From an uncultured Desulfovibrio sp. (GTDB lineage Bacteria; Desulfobacterota; Desulfovibrionia; Desulfovibrionales; Desulfovibrionaceae), in contig CAJXRQ010000002.1 of NCBI GenBank assembly GCA_913060505.1, positions 62,001-126,000 of the forward strand: 64,000 nucleotides of DNA, in the 5' to 3' direction. Of the stretch, positions 27,334 to 35,803 are shown in pieces. How positions within the stretch are numbered: the stretch's first letter is position 1; each line of letters opens with the position of its first letter. The position numbers and the translations under genes were made by a program. The notes under the pieces are model-generated. The model was not told the DNA's origin, searched no databases, and saw only the letters and a list, made by a program, of their open reading frames with translations.

Positions 27334-29043
27334 TTGCCCTGCCGTTGGATCATGCGGAGTGATGAGGATATTCCCTCAACCCTTGCCGCACTTGCCGAAG
27401 ACCTGGAGATATCACCGCTTATTGCCGAAATCTTGTGGAGTCGTGGAATACAGACTCGAGAAGACATGGACCGTTTTTTGTCACCGGGGTTGGTCAATTT
27501 GTTGAATCCGACTCTGATTCCCGGCTTGGAGCAGGCTGCACAAATTACAGCTCAGGGGATTCAGGAGGCCAAAAAGATCGCTATTTGGGGCGACTACGAT
27601 GTGGACGGTATTACTTCCACTGCCGTTCTTACAAAATTTTTGTCACAATGCGGGATGGAAACACTGCATCATCTCCCGAACCGCCTTGAAGAAGGCTACG
27701 GCCTTAATTGTGAAGGAATCGACAGTCTGGCCGAGCAGGGCGTCGAGCTGCTCATTACTGTAGACTGCGGCATTACGGACGTAGAGGCCGTGGCCCATGC
27801 ACGGTCAAAGGGAATGACGGTCGTAGTGACAGACCATCACCTGCCAGGTGATTCGCTGCCGGACGCGCATGCCGTTTGCGACCCCCGACTTGATGACTCA
27901 TGCCCTCAGAGCCACATTCTGGCTGGAGTGGGCGTGGCGTTTATGCTGGTTGTTCGTTTGCGGCGTCTTTTGGGGCGGGACGACGTAGATGTGCGTACGT
28001 TGCTTGATTTTGTAGCGTTGGGAACCATTGCGGATGTGGTGCCGCTCACGGGGCAGAATCGAATTTTGGTAAAGAACGGCCTTCTGCTTATCAAGGAAGC
28101 CCGTCGGCCTGGCATTGCCGCCTTGAAAATGGTCAGTGGTTATGAACGCCATGCAGAACTGGGAGCCGGGCAGATCGGGTTCAATCTTGCCCCCCGAATC
28201 AATGCCGCCGGGCGTTTGGGGGATCCGCAAAAAGCATTGTCCATGTTGTTGGCTGATTCCGAGGATGAGGCTATGCCCTATGCGCGGGAGTTGGATATGG
28301 CCAATACGGAACGGCGCAGGCAGGAAGCCGAAATAGCCGAACAGGCCATAGCTCAGGCCGAGCAACAGGCTGACAGGCTCTCCATGGTACTTTATGCCGG
28401 AGATTGGCATCCAGGCATAATCGGAATTGTGGCCTCCCGAGTGGTGGAGAAGTATTATCGGCCTACGCTTATTCTGTGTGACGGAGGCGAGCCCGGTGTG
28501 ATCAAGGGGTCGGGACGTAGTATCTCCGAGTTTGACCTGCACGGTGGCCTTACGCGTATAGCGGATATATTGCTCGGATTCGGCGGACACCGGCAGGCAG
28601 CGGGACTTTCTTTGCGCAAGGATGACCTTGAGTTGTTACGGGATCGTTTTGAAGCCATCGTCGTCGAAGATCTTGGTTCCGAACCTCTTGTTCCGTCTCT
28701 CAAGGTGGACAGGAATCTGGAGTTTTCCGAGATTGATTACACATTGCTGCGTGAGTTGGAGATGTTGCAGCCTTTTGGCTTGGGAAATCCGGAACCGGTG
28801 TTCATGTCTTCACCTGTTGTTGTCCGGGACTGCCGATTGTTTGGCCGCGAGCGCGAGCATGTGAAGCTGTCCCTTGCAGATGCTCAAACCGGCGCCTGTC
28901 TGGCGGCCAAGGCCTGGCGGATGGGGGATACATTGACCCGGGATTGCAAGGGCAGCACCATGACCTTTGCCTTTACTCCCAAAATCGACCGTTTTACGGG
29001 AGTCCCCCGCATAGAGTTGCGTGTTCGGGATTGGAACGAATAG
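27334..29043 (+). CDS. recJ: single-stranded-DNA-specific exonuclease RecJ
   Basis: I choose TTG 27334, which follows AGGAG by 5 bp and gives a RecJ-like N-terminus (PCRWIMRSD). The result is 569 residues. DHH-family motifs are present: GDYDVDGITS near residue 88, VDCGITD, VTDHHLPGD near residue 165, and the DHHA1 motif GFGGHRQAAGLS near 415. RecJ degrades 5' ssDNA ends in recombination and base-excision repair. It ends the operon and converges on the DksA-like gene with a 6-bp gap. Confidence 0.95.
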   Translation: MPCRWIMRSDEDIPSTLAALAEDLEISPLIAEILWSRGIQTREDMDRFLSPGLVNLLNPTLIPGLEQAAQITAQGIQEAKKIAIWGDYDVDGITSTAVLTKFLSQCGMETLHHLPNRLEEGYGLNCEGIDSLAEQGVELLITVDCGITDVEAVAHARSKGMTVVVTDHHLPGDSLPDAHAVCDPRLDDSCPQSHILAGVGVAFMLVVRLRRLLGRDDVDVRTLLDFVALGTIADVVPLTGQNRILVKNGLLLIKEARRPGIAALKMVSGYERHAELGAGQIGFNLAPRINAAGRLGDPQKALSMLLADSEDEAMPYARELDMANTERRRQEAEIAEQAIAQAEQQADRLSMVLYAGDWHPGIIGIVASRVVEKYYRPTLILCDGGEPGVIKGSGRSISEFDLHGGLTRIADILLGFGGHRQAAGLSLRKDDLELLRDRFEAIVVEDLGSEPLVPSLKVDRNLEFSEIDYTLLRELEMLQPFGLGNPEPVFMSSPVVVRDCRLFGREREHVKLSLADAQTGACLAAKAWRMGDTLTRDCKGSTMTFAFTPKIDRFTGVPRIELRVRDWNE

Positions 29044-29049
29044 CCAACT

Positions 29050-29385
29050 CTATTCTGCACAGTTGACGCAGAGGCGTGTTTCGGGCATCGCCAGCAATCG
29101 AGCCATGGGAATGGGCTCGTCACATTCGATACAGCGTCCGAAATCTTCATCCTCATCTACATCCTTGAGGGCTTTTCCCAGCTTGAGAAGACGTGCCTTG
29201 AGGTTGGAAAGCTGTTTTTCGGCGACAGCCTGGTTGACTATGTTATCCATACGAGTGAGACGTCCCAGCGAGGCATCAGGAGCTATGGGCTCGCATTGTT
29301 TTTCCAGGCGGGGAATCTCCGCTTGTATACCTTCAATTTCTTTGAGAGCCGCCTTTTTGAATAGTTCTTTTTGATTTCTGTCCAT
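29050..29385 (-). CDS. DksA/TraR-family zinc-finger protein
   Basis: This 111-residue protein has an N-terminal coiled coil followed by a C4 zinc finger CIECDEPIPMARLLAMP..CVNC at the C-terminus. The finger is that of TraR/DksA proteins, which enter the secondary channel of RNA polymerase and alter initiation, often with ppGpp. The coiled-coil tip (DASLGRLTRMDNIVNQAV) has the D-x-x-D/LGRL pattern of the short TraR-like group (COG1734). It is shorter than canonical DksA (about 150). Confidence 0.85.
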   Translation of the reverse strand: MDRNQKELFKKAALKEIEGIQAEIPRLEKQCEPIAPDASLGRLTRMDNIVNQAVAEKQLSNLKARLLKLGKALKDVDEDEDFGRCIECDEPIPMARLLAMPETRLCVNCAE

Positions 29386-29477
29386 TATGGTGTCCTTACA
29401 TCTTTGTCAGAAGTAAAAAAACAGGTATTGTAGATCGTTGTATGCGCAGGAGCTTTTCGCAAATACTCTGTCTTCCA

Positions 29478-29505
29478 ATGAAAAAGAAAACGCCCGAAAT
29501 CGGGC
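29478..29505 (-). terminator. orphan minus-strand terminator
   Basis: The stem GCCCGA-AA-TCGGGC is followed on the minus strand by a T-rich stretch (GTTTTCTTTTTC). No minus-strand gene lies immediately upstream of it (to the right), so it may end a small or antisense RNA. The other 29386-29618 intergenic sequence shows no gene. Confidence 0.5.
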
Positions 29506-29618
29506 AGTCCAATATGAAACCGTATATGACTTTTTCGGAAAATGAAAGCCTTGGAGTATCAATCTTTGGCTTCATGCGGGGAAATATTTACTCCTGTTGA
29601 AGAAGCGAACAGGAGCAA

Positions 29619-30608
29619 ATGATACAACAGTTTGTCAGAAGGAAGGTTTGGTTGAAAGAAGATATATCTAATATCCTGAAACTATGGGGAATCGATTCTT
29701 TGTCGATTCGTTCGGACATATTTGTTCCCGGAAGTTCCGAACGGTGTGTGCAACGACACGTAGTGGAAGATGGTGATAAGAATGTCTGGGTGCTGGAGCG
29801 TCTGTTTCCTGACCAGTTTGAACGCCGCGAACACATTGGGCGGATGCTTGAGCGTTTGCGGGAGTCCGGATTGCCCGTGCTTTACTATTGCCGTTCCAGC
29901 CAAGGCGGTTTTGTCGCACAGGAAGACGGATTTCACTGGCAGCTCGCTCCCCATGTGCCGGGAGATGCTCTTCCCCAGCCCGACTTTGTGGACGATGAAA
30001 AGCGTGGACGGAGTCTTGGAGAATTTTTGGTGCGCCTGCGGCAGGTCGGATCGGATATCCATGACCTTGATAGTGTGCCGGATTTTAATCTTCCGCAGTA
30101 TGTGGAAGAACTTATGGACACGGTTCGCCTTCGGAAGCCAGAATTGCATAGCGCTCTTGCATCCGTGCGAACTGTCCTTTCTCCCCTGTTTGATGCGTGG
30201 AACGACTTGCCGCATTGTTTGTGTCATGGTGATTTTCATCCTTTGAACGTAATCTGGAAAGGGCAGGAAGTGGCGGCAGTCATTGATTGGGAATTCGCCG
30301 GATTGCGTCCTGCACTGTATGACGTTGCCAATTGTCTCGGTTGTGTAGGGATTGAAGATCCGAACGCGCTGAATGTCGGTTTGGCTCCGGCCATGCTGCA
30401 GCGCATGCAGGAAGGCGATATTTTGAATAACTCTGGCGCACAGTTCTTTCCTCATCTTTTGCTGGCGTTGCGTTTTGCCTGGATGTCCGAATGGCTGCGC
30501 CGGGATGATCTGGAAATGCAGTATCTTGAATGTGACTATATGACCCTGCTGGCAGGTAACCTTGGTGGGTTGAGTCGCGTTTGGAGTCGATTTGGCAATT
30601 TTGGTTAA
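29619..30608 (+). CDS. aminoglycoside-phosphotransferase-fold (APH) kinase
   Basis: This 329-residue protein has the APH/choline-kinase fold. The catalytic loop is LCHGDFHPLNVIW near residue 205 (Asp and Asn positions kept) and the metal-binding Asp is in AVIDWEFAG near 222. The N-lobe has the VLERL strand. The family phosphorylates aminoglycosides, choline, homoserine or sugars. Nothing points to antibiotic resistance here, and homoserine or a cell-wall sugar is as likely. It precedes umuD by 68 bp. Confidence 0.8.
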   Translation: MIQQFVRRKVWLKEDISNILKLWGIDSLSIRSDIFVPGSSERCVQRHVVEDGDKNVWVLERLFPDQFERREHIGRMLERLRESGLPVLYYCRSSQGGFVAQEDGFHWQLAPHVPGDALPQPDFVDDEKRGRSLGEFLVRLRQVGSDIHDLDSVPDFNLPQYVEELMDTVRLRKPELHSALASVRTVLSPLFDAWNDLPHCLCHGDFHPLNVIWKGQEVAAVIDWEFAGLRPALYDVANCLGCVGIEDPNALNVGLAPAMLQRMQEGDILNNSGAQFFPHLLLALRFAWMSEWLRRDDLEMQYLECDYMTLLAGNLGGLSRVWSRFGNFG

Positions 30609-30641
30609 TTAAGGTTGACAAAATGCTTCTTTTTTCTCACT

Positions 30642-30664
30642 TTTGTTTTTTAAAGATTAACAAA
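30642..30664. promoter_or_regulatory. candidate SOS operator upstream of umuD
   Basis: TTTGTT-N11-AACAAA is a perfect 6-bp inverted repeat. It lies 12 bp before the umuD ATG and downstream of a TTGACA element at 30615-30620. Its position over the start region of a DNA-damage operon makes a LexA-type site plausible, but I know of no established consensus for this lineage that it matches. Confidence 0.3.
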
Positions 30665-30676
30665 GGTGGGTGGATA

Positions 30677-31126
30677 ATGGTAGTGGCTTTTGCCGGACGC
30701 GGGTTACGATGTGGTTTTGGCAAGTCAACCGATGCATCCGTGTTCTCCAATCTGGTTCGTTCCCGGATTGCCGCAGGGTTCCCGTCTCCAGCAGATGATT
30801 ACATGGAGCGGCCGCTGGATTTGAACGAATATCTGGTGCAACGGCCGGAGTCTTCCTATTTTGTGCGTGTGGTCGGTGATTCCATGCTTGGCGCCGGAAT
30901 TCATGACGGAGATCTGTTGGTGGTGGACCGTTCCCGAACTTCCGGAACGGGTGACATTGTCATAGCCTGTCTGGACGGGGAATTTCTGGTCAAGCGGTTA
31001 GGACGGGATTCGGATGGGAACGTGATGTTGCTGCCGGAAAATATTGAATATACGCCCATCGTCGTGACCCCGGAATCGGATTTTTCCCTATGGGGTGTTG
31101 TCATGCACGTCATTCATTCCCTGTAA
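30677..31126 (+). CDS. umuD: UmuD-like translesion polymerase subunit / S24 peptidase
   Basis: Starting at ATG 30677 gives 149 residues. The self-cleavage region IAAGFPSPADDY matches the E. coli UmuD cleavage site, with Ala33-Gly34 replacing Cys-Gly. The catalytic dyad is Ser69 (VGDSMLGAGI) and Lys106 (EFLVKRL). RecA filament-stimulated cleavage yields UmuD', which joins UmuC to form Pol V. The umuC start follows 4 bp after the stop. Confidence 0.93.
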   Translation: MVVAFAGRGLRCGFGKSTDASVFSNLVRSRIAAGFPSPADDYMERPLDLNEYLVQRPESSYFVRVVGDSMLGAGIHDGDLLVVDRSRTSGTGDIVIACLDGEFLVKRLGRDSDGNVMLLPENIEYTPIVVTPESDFSLWGVVMHVIHSL

Positions 31127-31130
31127 TAGT

Positions 31131-32408
31131 ATGACATCCCTGTTTGCCCTGGTTGATTGCAATTCCTTTTACGCATCCTGTGAGCGTGTTTTTCGTCCTG
31201 ACCTTCGTGCAAAGCCCATCGTCGTGCTTTCCAATAATGATGGATGCATTATTGCCCGTTCGGCTGAGGCAAAGGCTTTGGGGATTTCCATGGGCGCCCC
31301 GTATTTCAAGTGCCGGGATATGCTCAGGCGCAACGGAGTGGCTGTGTTTTCCTCCAACTATGCTTTGTACGGCGACCTCTCCTCTCGTGTGATGAATGTG
31401 TTGGAGCGGTTTTCGCCCCGTTTGGAGGTCTATTCCATTGACGAGGCATTTTTGGATCTTTCCAATGTTCCCGGGGGAGGCGCTCATCATGCCCGGCGGT
31501 TACGGGCAACCGTATTGCGTTGGACAGGAATCCCCGTTTCCGTGGGGCTTGGACGTACCCGAACATTGGCCAAGATCGCCAACCGTTTTGCCAAACAGCA
31601 ACCTCAGTGCCGTGGGGTGTTTAATCTGGAATGCTCTCCAAAGCCTGAACTTGTGTTGTCCTTTATGCCGGTGCGGGACGTTTGGGGAATCGGACGCCGA
31701 CATGCTCGGCGGTTGGAGGCCCATGGAGTGCATTCCGCGCTGGACTTTAGAGACCTGGACAGTAATTGGGTGAAGCGGCGCATGGGGGTGACTGGGCTGC
31801 ACACGCAATTGGAATTGCGGGGTATTTCATGCTTTGGCTGGGATCATCGCCCAGGCGTTCGTAAGAGTGTGCTTTCCTCGCGCTCTTTCGGCAGACCTGT
31901 GGAGCGTGTCGCCGAATTGCGCGAGGCTGTTGCCTATCATACAGAGCGAGCTGCGGAGAAGCTGCGGCGGCAGAAGTCCGTGGCTTCCGGAGTGACTGTT
32001 TTTCTGGAGACCAATCGTTTTGCTCCGGGGGCGCCACAATACTCGAATTCCGGTTTCACAGCCATACATCCTGCCTCTTTGCATACGCCTATATTGCTTG
32101 GCGCGGCGTTATCCTTGTTGGACCGCCTGTTTCGGGAAGGATATCAATTCAAGAAGTGTGGGGTCATGTTTTCCGGATTGGAGCAGGAGCGCGGACGGTG
32201 GTTGAGCCTTTTTGATACCCCGGACGAAGTTCATTCAGGACATGCTCAACTTATGCAGACGCTAGACGGCATCAACGGGCGCTGGGGGCGCGATACCGTG
32301 CATTTTGCCGCATCCGGACTACAACGTACCTGGACCATGCGGCAGGAAATGCGTTCGCCCCGGTATACGTCTGTATGGTCTGAGTTACCGGTGGCAAAGG
32401 CGGAATGA
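31131..32408 (+). CDS. umuC: UmuC, Y-family DNA polymerase V catalytic subunit
   Basis: This 425-residue protein matches UmuC in length. The polymerase motifs are FALVDCNSFYASCERVF at the N-terminus (Asp and steric-gate region), VLSNNDGCIIARS, and YSIDEAFLDLS near residue 100 with the catalytic DE pair. The C-terminal DUF4113-like part (LFREGYQFKKCGVMFSGL) is UmuC-specific. It makes error-prone bypass synthesis past DNA lesions. It is coupled to umuD. Confidence 0.96.
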   Translation: MTSLFALVDCNSFYASCERVFRPDLRAKPIVVLSNNDGCIIARSAEAKALGISMGAPYFKCRDMLRRNGVAVFSSNYALYGDLSSRVMNVLERFSPRLEVYSIDEAFLDLSNVPGGGAHHARRLRATVLRWTGIPVSVGLGRTRTLAKIANRFAKQQPQCRGVFNLECSPKPELVLSFMPVRDVWGIGRRHARRLEAHGVHSALDFRDLDSNWVKRRMGVTGLHTQLELRGISCFGWDHRPGVRKSVLSSRSFGRPVERVAELREAVAYHTERAAEKLRRQKSVASGVTVFLETNRFAPGAPQYSNSGFTAIHPASLHTPILLGAALSLLDRLFREGYQFKKCGVMFSGLEQERGRWLSLFDTPDEVHSGHAQLMQTLDGINGRWGRDTVHFAASGLQRTWTMRQEMRSPRYTSVWSELPVAKAE

Positions 32409-32417
32409 AGCGTCGGC

Positions 32418-32870
32418 TTATTTGCCGGCTTTGTCCGCCATGGCGGAAAGCCGCGCACGGATGTAGGAGGAGGCGAGGTCGCCCAATTCATCGGAACCGG
32501 CTTTTCCCTTGCCGTATTCAGCCAGATCCTTGTCGATTTGTTTTTCCATGCGTTCGGACTCGAGGAACATGATATAGGTCAGCACCAGAGCCGCACTGTT
32601 TTCTTCGGTTCCGTCGCAAAGAAGTTCTACAGCATTGTGCGGAGCAGTTTCCAGAAGCCTGTCCGCAAACATGGCGATCCATTTTTCATACAATTCATGC
32701 ATGATGGGCGGTACCATCTCCGCTACGGATTGCATGGTTTCCTCTCGGGGAGCCACGCCGGTGACAGCCATGAACTCTGACAGGGCCTCGGCTCGTTTAT
32801 CCTGATCCTGTTCCTCGATCCTGTTCAATATGGTGGTGCGAATATGTTCGCGCAGCAAATTATCGCTCAT
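32418..32870 (-). CDS. conserved-looking hypothetical protein, helical
   Basis: I start at ATG 32870 behind AAGGAGCAG, which gives 150 residues; the longer frame to 33200 lacks support. The protein is charged and largely helical, has no signal peptide or membrane segment, and contains ETMQSVAEMVPPIMHELYEKW and a C-terminal SYIRARLSAMADKAGK. I do not recognise the family. It converges on umuC with a 9-bp gap and diverges from the DUF401 transporter. Confidence 0.65.
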   Translation of the reverse strand: MSDNLLREHIRTTILNRIEEQDQDKRAEALSEFMAVTGVAPREETMQSVAEMVPPIMHELYEKWIAMFADRLLETAPHNAVELLCDGTEENSAALVLTYIMFLESERMEKQIDKDLAEYGKGKAGSDELGDLASSYIRARLSAMADKAGK

Positions 32871-33026
32871 TATCTGCTCCTTGGCGTTATGGTGCTGGGC
32901 ACGGTAACGGATTGGGCGTTTGTGGGCAAGTGATGCCTCGTCGGGAGATGAGTGATGGAGGCAGTTTATTTTTGTTGCAAAGTGTCGTACTTGGCAGGAA
33001 ACACTTGTTGATTGGAGAATCAATAC

Positions 33027-34316
33027 ATGGATTTCCTCACCGTCTCTCTTCCATTCGTCAAGGTACTGGCCGCCTTTACTCTCATGCTGCTTGGGATTCG
33101 TTTCAAGATAGGGTTGGGGATTTCCATTTTGATAGGGAGTTTTGCGCTTGCTTTGTTGTTTGGCGTAGGACCGCAGCAGTGGTTTCTCGTCGGTGTGCAA
33201 GCTCTTGAGCAGGAAAAATTCTTGCTGCTGGCGGCTATCGTCATGTCCATCCTGATACTTTCGGACGCCATGGAACGTTCCGGACAGTCCCGCCGACTCA
33301 TGGATTCCCTTTCCGGTTACCTTGTGAACCCGCGTCTGCGGCTGGCTTTTTTTCCAGCACTTATCGGGCTTTTGCCTATGCCGGGCGGGGCTGTGTTTTC
33401 AGCTCCCATGCTTGGATCCGTGGCTGAGAAAATGCCCATGAAAGACTGTGACAGAGTTTTGCTCAACTATTGGTTCCGGCATATTTGGGAACTGAGCTGG
33501 CCCTTGTATCCCGGCATGATTCTGGCCGCAGCATTGGCGGATATTCCCATTTTGACGTTGATTTTGCATACCGGTGTTTGTTTTTTTCTCATGCTGGCCC
33601 TTGGTTGGATATTTTTTCTTCGTCCGGGAGTCTTGCCTGATGCGATGGTGGAAACGGAAGAATTCCAACCTCTTGGCGAGCGTCGATGGAGAGTCGCCGT
33701 TTTCCATGGTCTGCCATTGATTATTGCTATTGTGGGCGGTCTTGGGCTGGAGGGCGTCATCGCTTCGACCATGCCGACCATTCCGTATGAGCTTGGCGTG
33801 ATAGGAGCCCTTTTGGTAGGAACCCTGTGCGTCATGGTTCAGAATGGTCTTGGACTTTCCTTTCTTGTTGGCGTCCTGACCAAAAAAAGCCTGTGGGGCA
33901 TGATCCTTGTCGTTTCGGCCATTTTTGTTTTCAAGGATGTCATGGGGGCGGCCCACGTTGTGGACGCGATGGCGGCTGTTGCCGGCGGCGAAGCCACCTT
34001 GGTAACTTCGGCCGTTGTCCTTCCATTCCTTGTCGGGGCTATTGCGGGTATTAACGCCGCGTTTGTCGGCGCCACGTTCCCGCTTATGCTGGGGGTGTTG
34101 GATGCGTTGGGTATGCAGTCGCAAGTCGTGCCCTATATCGCTCTGGGGTCATTTTGCGGATTTGCCGGCGTTATGATTTCTCCCATTCACATTTGTTTTT
34201 TGCTGACCTGCCAGTATTTCAAGGTGGAAATGGCGCAGGCGTGGCGAAGAGTTGTCCTGCCGAGCATTCTGGTGGCCCTGTTCGGTATCGGTTGGTTTTT
34301 TCTTTTGCGGGGGTAG
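33027..34316 (+). CDS. DUF401-family membrane protein (anion-permease-like)
   Basis: I start at ATG 33027 behind GGAG, giving 429 residues with about ten to eleven hydrophobic segments. DUF401/COG1906 proteins contain LLPMPGGAVFSAPMLG near residue 115 and HIWELSWPLYPG, and a late VGATFPLMLG block. They resemble the GntP/CitM-type ion-transporter superfamily, so an organic-acid substrate is plausible, but none is demonstrated. The gene stands alone and converges on the ferredoxin-like gene. Confidence 0.83.
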   Translation: MDFLTVSLPFVKVLAAFTLMLLGIRFKIGLGISILIGSFALALLFGVGPQQWFLVGVQALEQEKFLLLAAIVMSILILSDAMERSGQSRRLMDSLSGYLVNPRLRLAFFPALIGLLPMPGGAVFSAPMLGSVAEKMPMKDCDRVLLNYWFRHIWELSWPLYPGMILAAALADIPILTLILHTGVCFFLMLALGWIFFLRPGVLPDAMVETEEFQPLGERRWRVAVFHGLPLIIAIVGGLGLEGVIASTMPTIPYELGVIGALLVGTLCVMVQNGLGLSFLVGVLTKKSLWGMILVVSAIFVFKDVMGAAHVVDAMAAVAGGEATLVTSAVVLPFLVGAIAGINAAFVGATFPLMLGVLDALGMQSQVVPYIALGSFCGFAGVMISPIHICFLLTCQYFKVEMAQAWRRVVLPSILVALFGIGWFFLLRG

Positions 34317-34340
34317 AACGTATTTGGGTCGAGCCTGATT

Positions 34341-35261
34341 TCAGTTCAATTGATCAACGTTCAATGGTGTGCCTTTTTCTGGTGCCAGACGCAATGAAAG
34401 GGCTTCCTTGGAACATTTGTTCACGCATACGCCGCAGCCCATACAACGGTTTTCACGGATATAGGCTTTGCGATCACGGAATCCGATAGCCTTGAACTGG
34501 CAATACTCGACACATTGACCGCAGCTTACACATGCGTCTTTGTCCACTTCTGCCAGGTAGCCGGAAGAACAGAGCATGGTGCAGCCTGCTCGTTGGGCCT
34601 TCATGGCACCGCAGCAGCATGAGCAGCAATTGCACAGGGCATAGAATCTGCCCATTACCACATCCTTGAAGAAAGCATGCGCCACATTGCCGCGGGCATT
34701 GCAAGCCTTGAGAATATCCTCGGCTTCATTTGCTGTTATTTCGCGGGAAGTGTCAGGATGATGCTCCAGAATAAAGGAAACCATGGGATCTCCGATGATC
34801 AGGCAGACATCCAGTGGCAAACATGGATTTTCCGCTGCCGTTCTGCAGGGGCAGTCCATGACCGCAATACGTGCGTTGCTTTTGAGTACTAATCTGCGCG
34901 CTCGCGAATAGGGGATTACCTGCTCGGGCAATTGTGTATCCACAGGACGATTCAGGTGTACCAGCTTGATGGCATCCTCCAGCGGCACGGCCTTGCCATG
35001 GTAGGTGTCTGCAAAGGTCAGCCGTTTGTCCAATGGGACGTCATAGCCCTTTTTGCCCGGATTGAACGGTGAGTGCCTGTTGACGAGCAGAAGCAGCGGA
35101 GCCACAAGGATTTGCAGCCATTTGTATCTGTTATGAACCATGCCGATGTAGTGATACGGCCAACGGCTGTAGATATAGCCATGCAGGATTTGCCAGAATC
35201 CAAGACCGGATTCACGGCCTTCGTGCCAGAAGTCTTTTGTGGATTGCTTGATGAACGGCAT
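34341..35261 (-). CDS. cysteine-rich 4Fe-4S ferredoxin-domain protein
   Basis: I start at ATG 35261, giving 306 residues; an ATG at 35345 is possible. A short hydrophobic stretch (WLQILVAPLLLLV) lies near residue 50. Cysteine-rich segments follow: MDCPCRTAAENPC..DVC, then CNCCSCCCG, then two classic 4Fe-4S motifs CVSCGQCVEYC and CMGCGVCVNKC. The middle CxCCxCCCG run suggests an additional cluster or metal site. It is probably a low-potential electron carrier. It diverges from the DUF202 gene and no obvious partner dehydrogenase is adjacent. Confidence 0.78.
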   Translation of the reverse strand: MPFIKQSTKDFWHEGRESGLGFWQILHGYIYSRWPYHYIGMVHNRYKWLQILVAPLLLLVNRHSPFNPGKKGYDVPLDKRLTFADTYHGKAVPLEDAIKLVHLNRPVDTQLPEQVIPYSRARRLVLKSNARIAVMDCPCRTAAENPCLPLDVCLIIGDPMVSFILEHHPDTSREITANEAEDILKACNARGNVAHAFFKDVVMGRFYALCNCCSCCCGAMKAQRAGCTMLCSSGYLAEVDKDACVSCGQCVEYCQFKAIGFRDRKAYIRENRCMGCGVCVNKCSKEALSLRLAPEKGTPLNVDQLN

Positions 35262-35350
35262 GGTTTGATTTCCCGGAGTTCTTGTTTTGCGTTGCGCCAG
35301 TGTATTGTATCGATTGCCGATGTCAACCGGCTGTGGTAGTGGCAAAATTT

Positions 35351-35719
35351 ATGATTGAACGCGAACGAGATGTTAATTCTACCGTGGGTTTGGCGCGTAT
35401 GCGCACCCGGCTTGCCAATCGCCGTACTTTTTTGGCTTGGGTTCGGACGGCGTTGGCTTTTATGACTTTTGGATTCCTGTTGGAGAAGATCGATGCTTTC
35501 CTCGGGACAGGACATGTCTCGGAACAGGCATTGCGAGAATTGCAAGGACTTGGGCTTGCGGCGTTTATTGGTGGACCGCTTATGCTGTTTGGAGCGGGGT
35601 ATCGTTATGTTCGTTTGGAACGTGCTCTTGGTGGGCGTAGCCTGTTGTTTTTATTGATACCGGAACTGGTACTTTTCGTAGCCATCGTCGGTGTCGCCCT
35701 GTTTGTGAGTTTTAAATAA
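35351..35719 (+). CDS. DUF202-family (YidH-like) membrane protein
   Basis: This 122-residue protein has three hydrophobic segments. The DUF202 signature LARMRTRLANRRTFLAWVRTALAFMT is visible as RTRLANRRTFLAWVRTALAF before the first helix. Its function is unknown. The ribosome site is weak. A bidirectional terminator follows at 35750. Confidence 0.85.
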   Translation: MIERERDVNSTVGLARMRTRLANRRTFLAWVRTALAFMTFGFLLEKIDAFLGTGHVSEQALRELQGLGLAAFIGGPLMLFGAGYRYVRLERALGGRSLLFLLIPELVLFVAIVGVALFVSFK

Positions 35720-35749
35720 GCTGTAGGCGGTAATTTCGTAGGCGAAATC

Positions 35750-35784
35750 AAAAAAAGGCACTGTTTTTTTCAGTGCCTTTTTTT
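35750..35784. terminator. bidirectional terminator between DUF202 gene and aspartate decarboxylase
   Basis: GGCACTG/CAGTGCC with a 7-T loop is flanked by A7 on the left and T7 on the right, so it works on both strands. It serves the two convergent genes. Confidence 0.92.
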
Positions 35785-35803
35785 GATTCTTTTGATTCTC
35801 AGA

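Noticed and set aside
32871-33200. N-terminal extension of the small unknown protein
   Set aside because: The strong AAGGAG site and ATG at 32870 favour the short form; the extension overlaps the DUF401 start.
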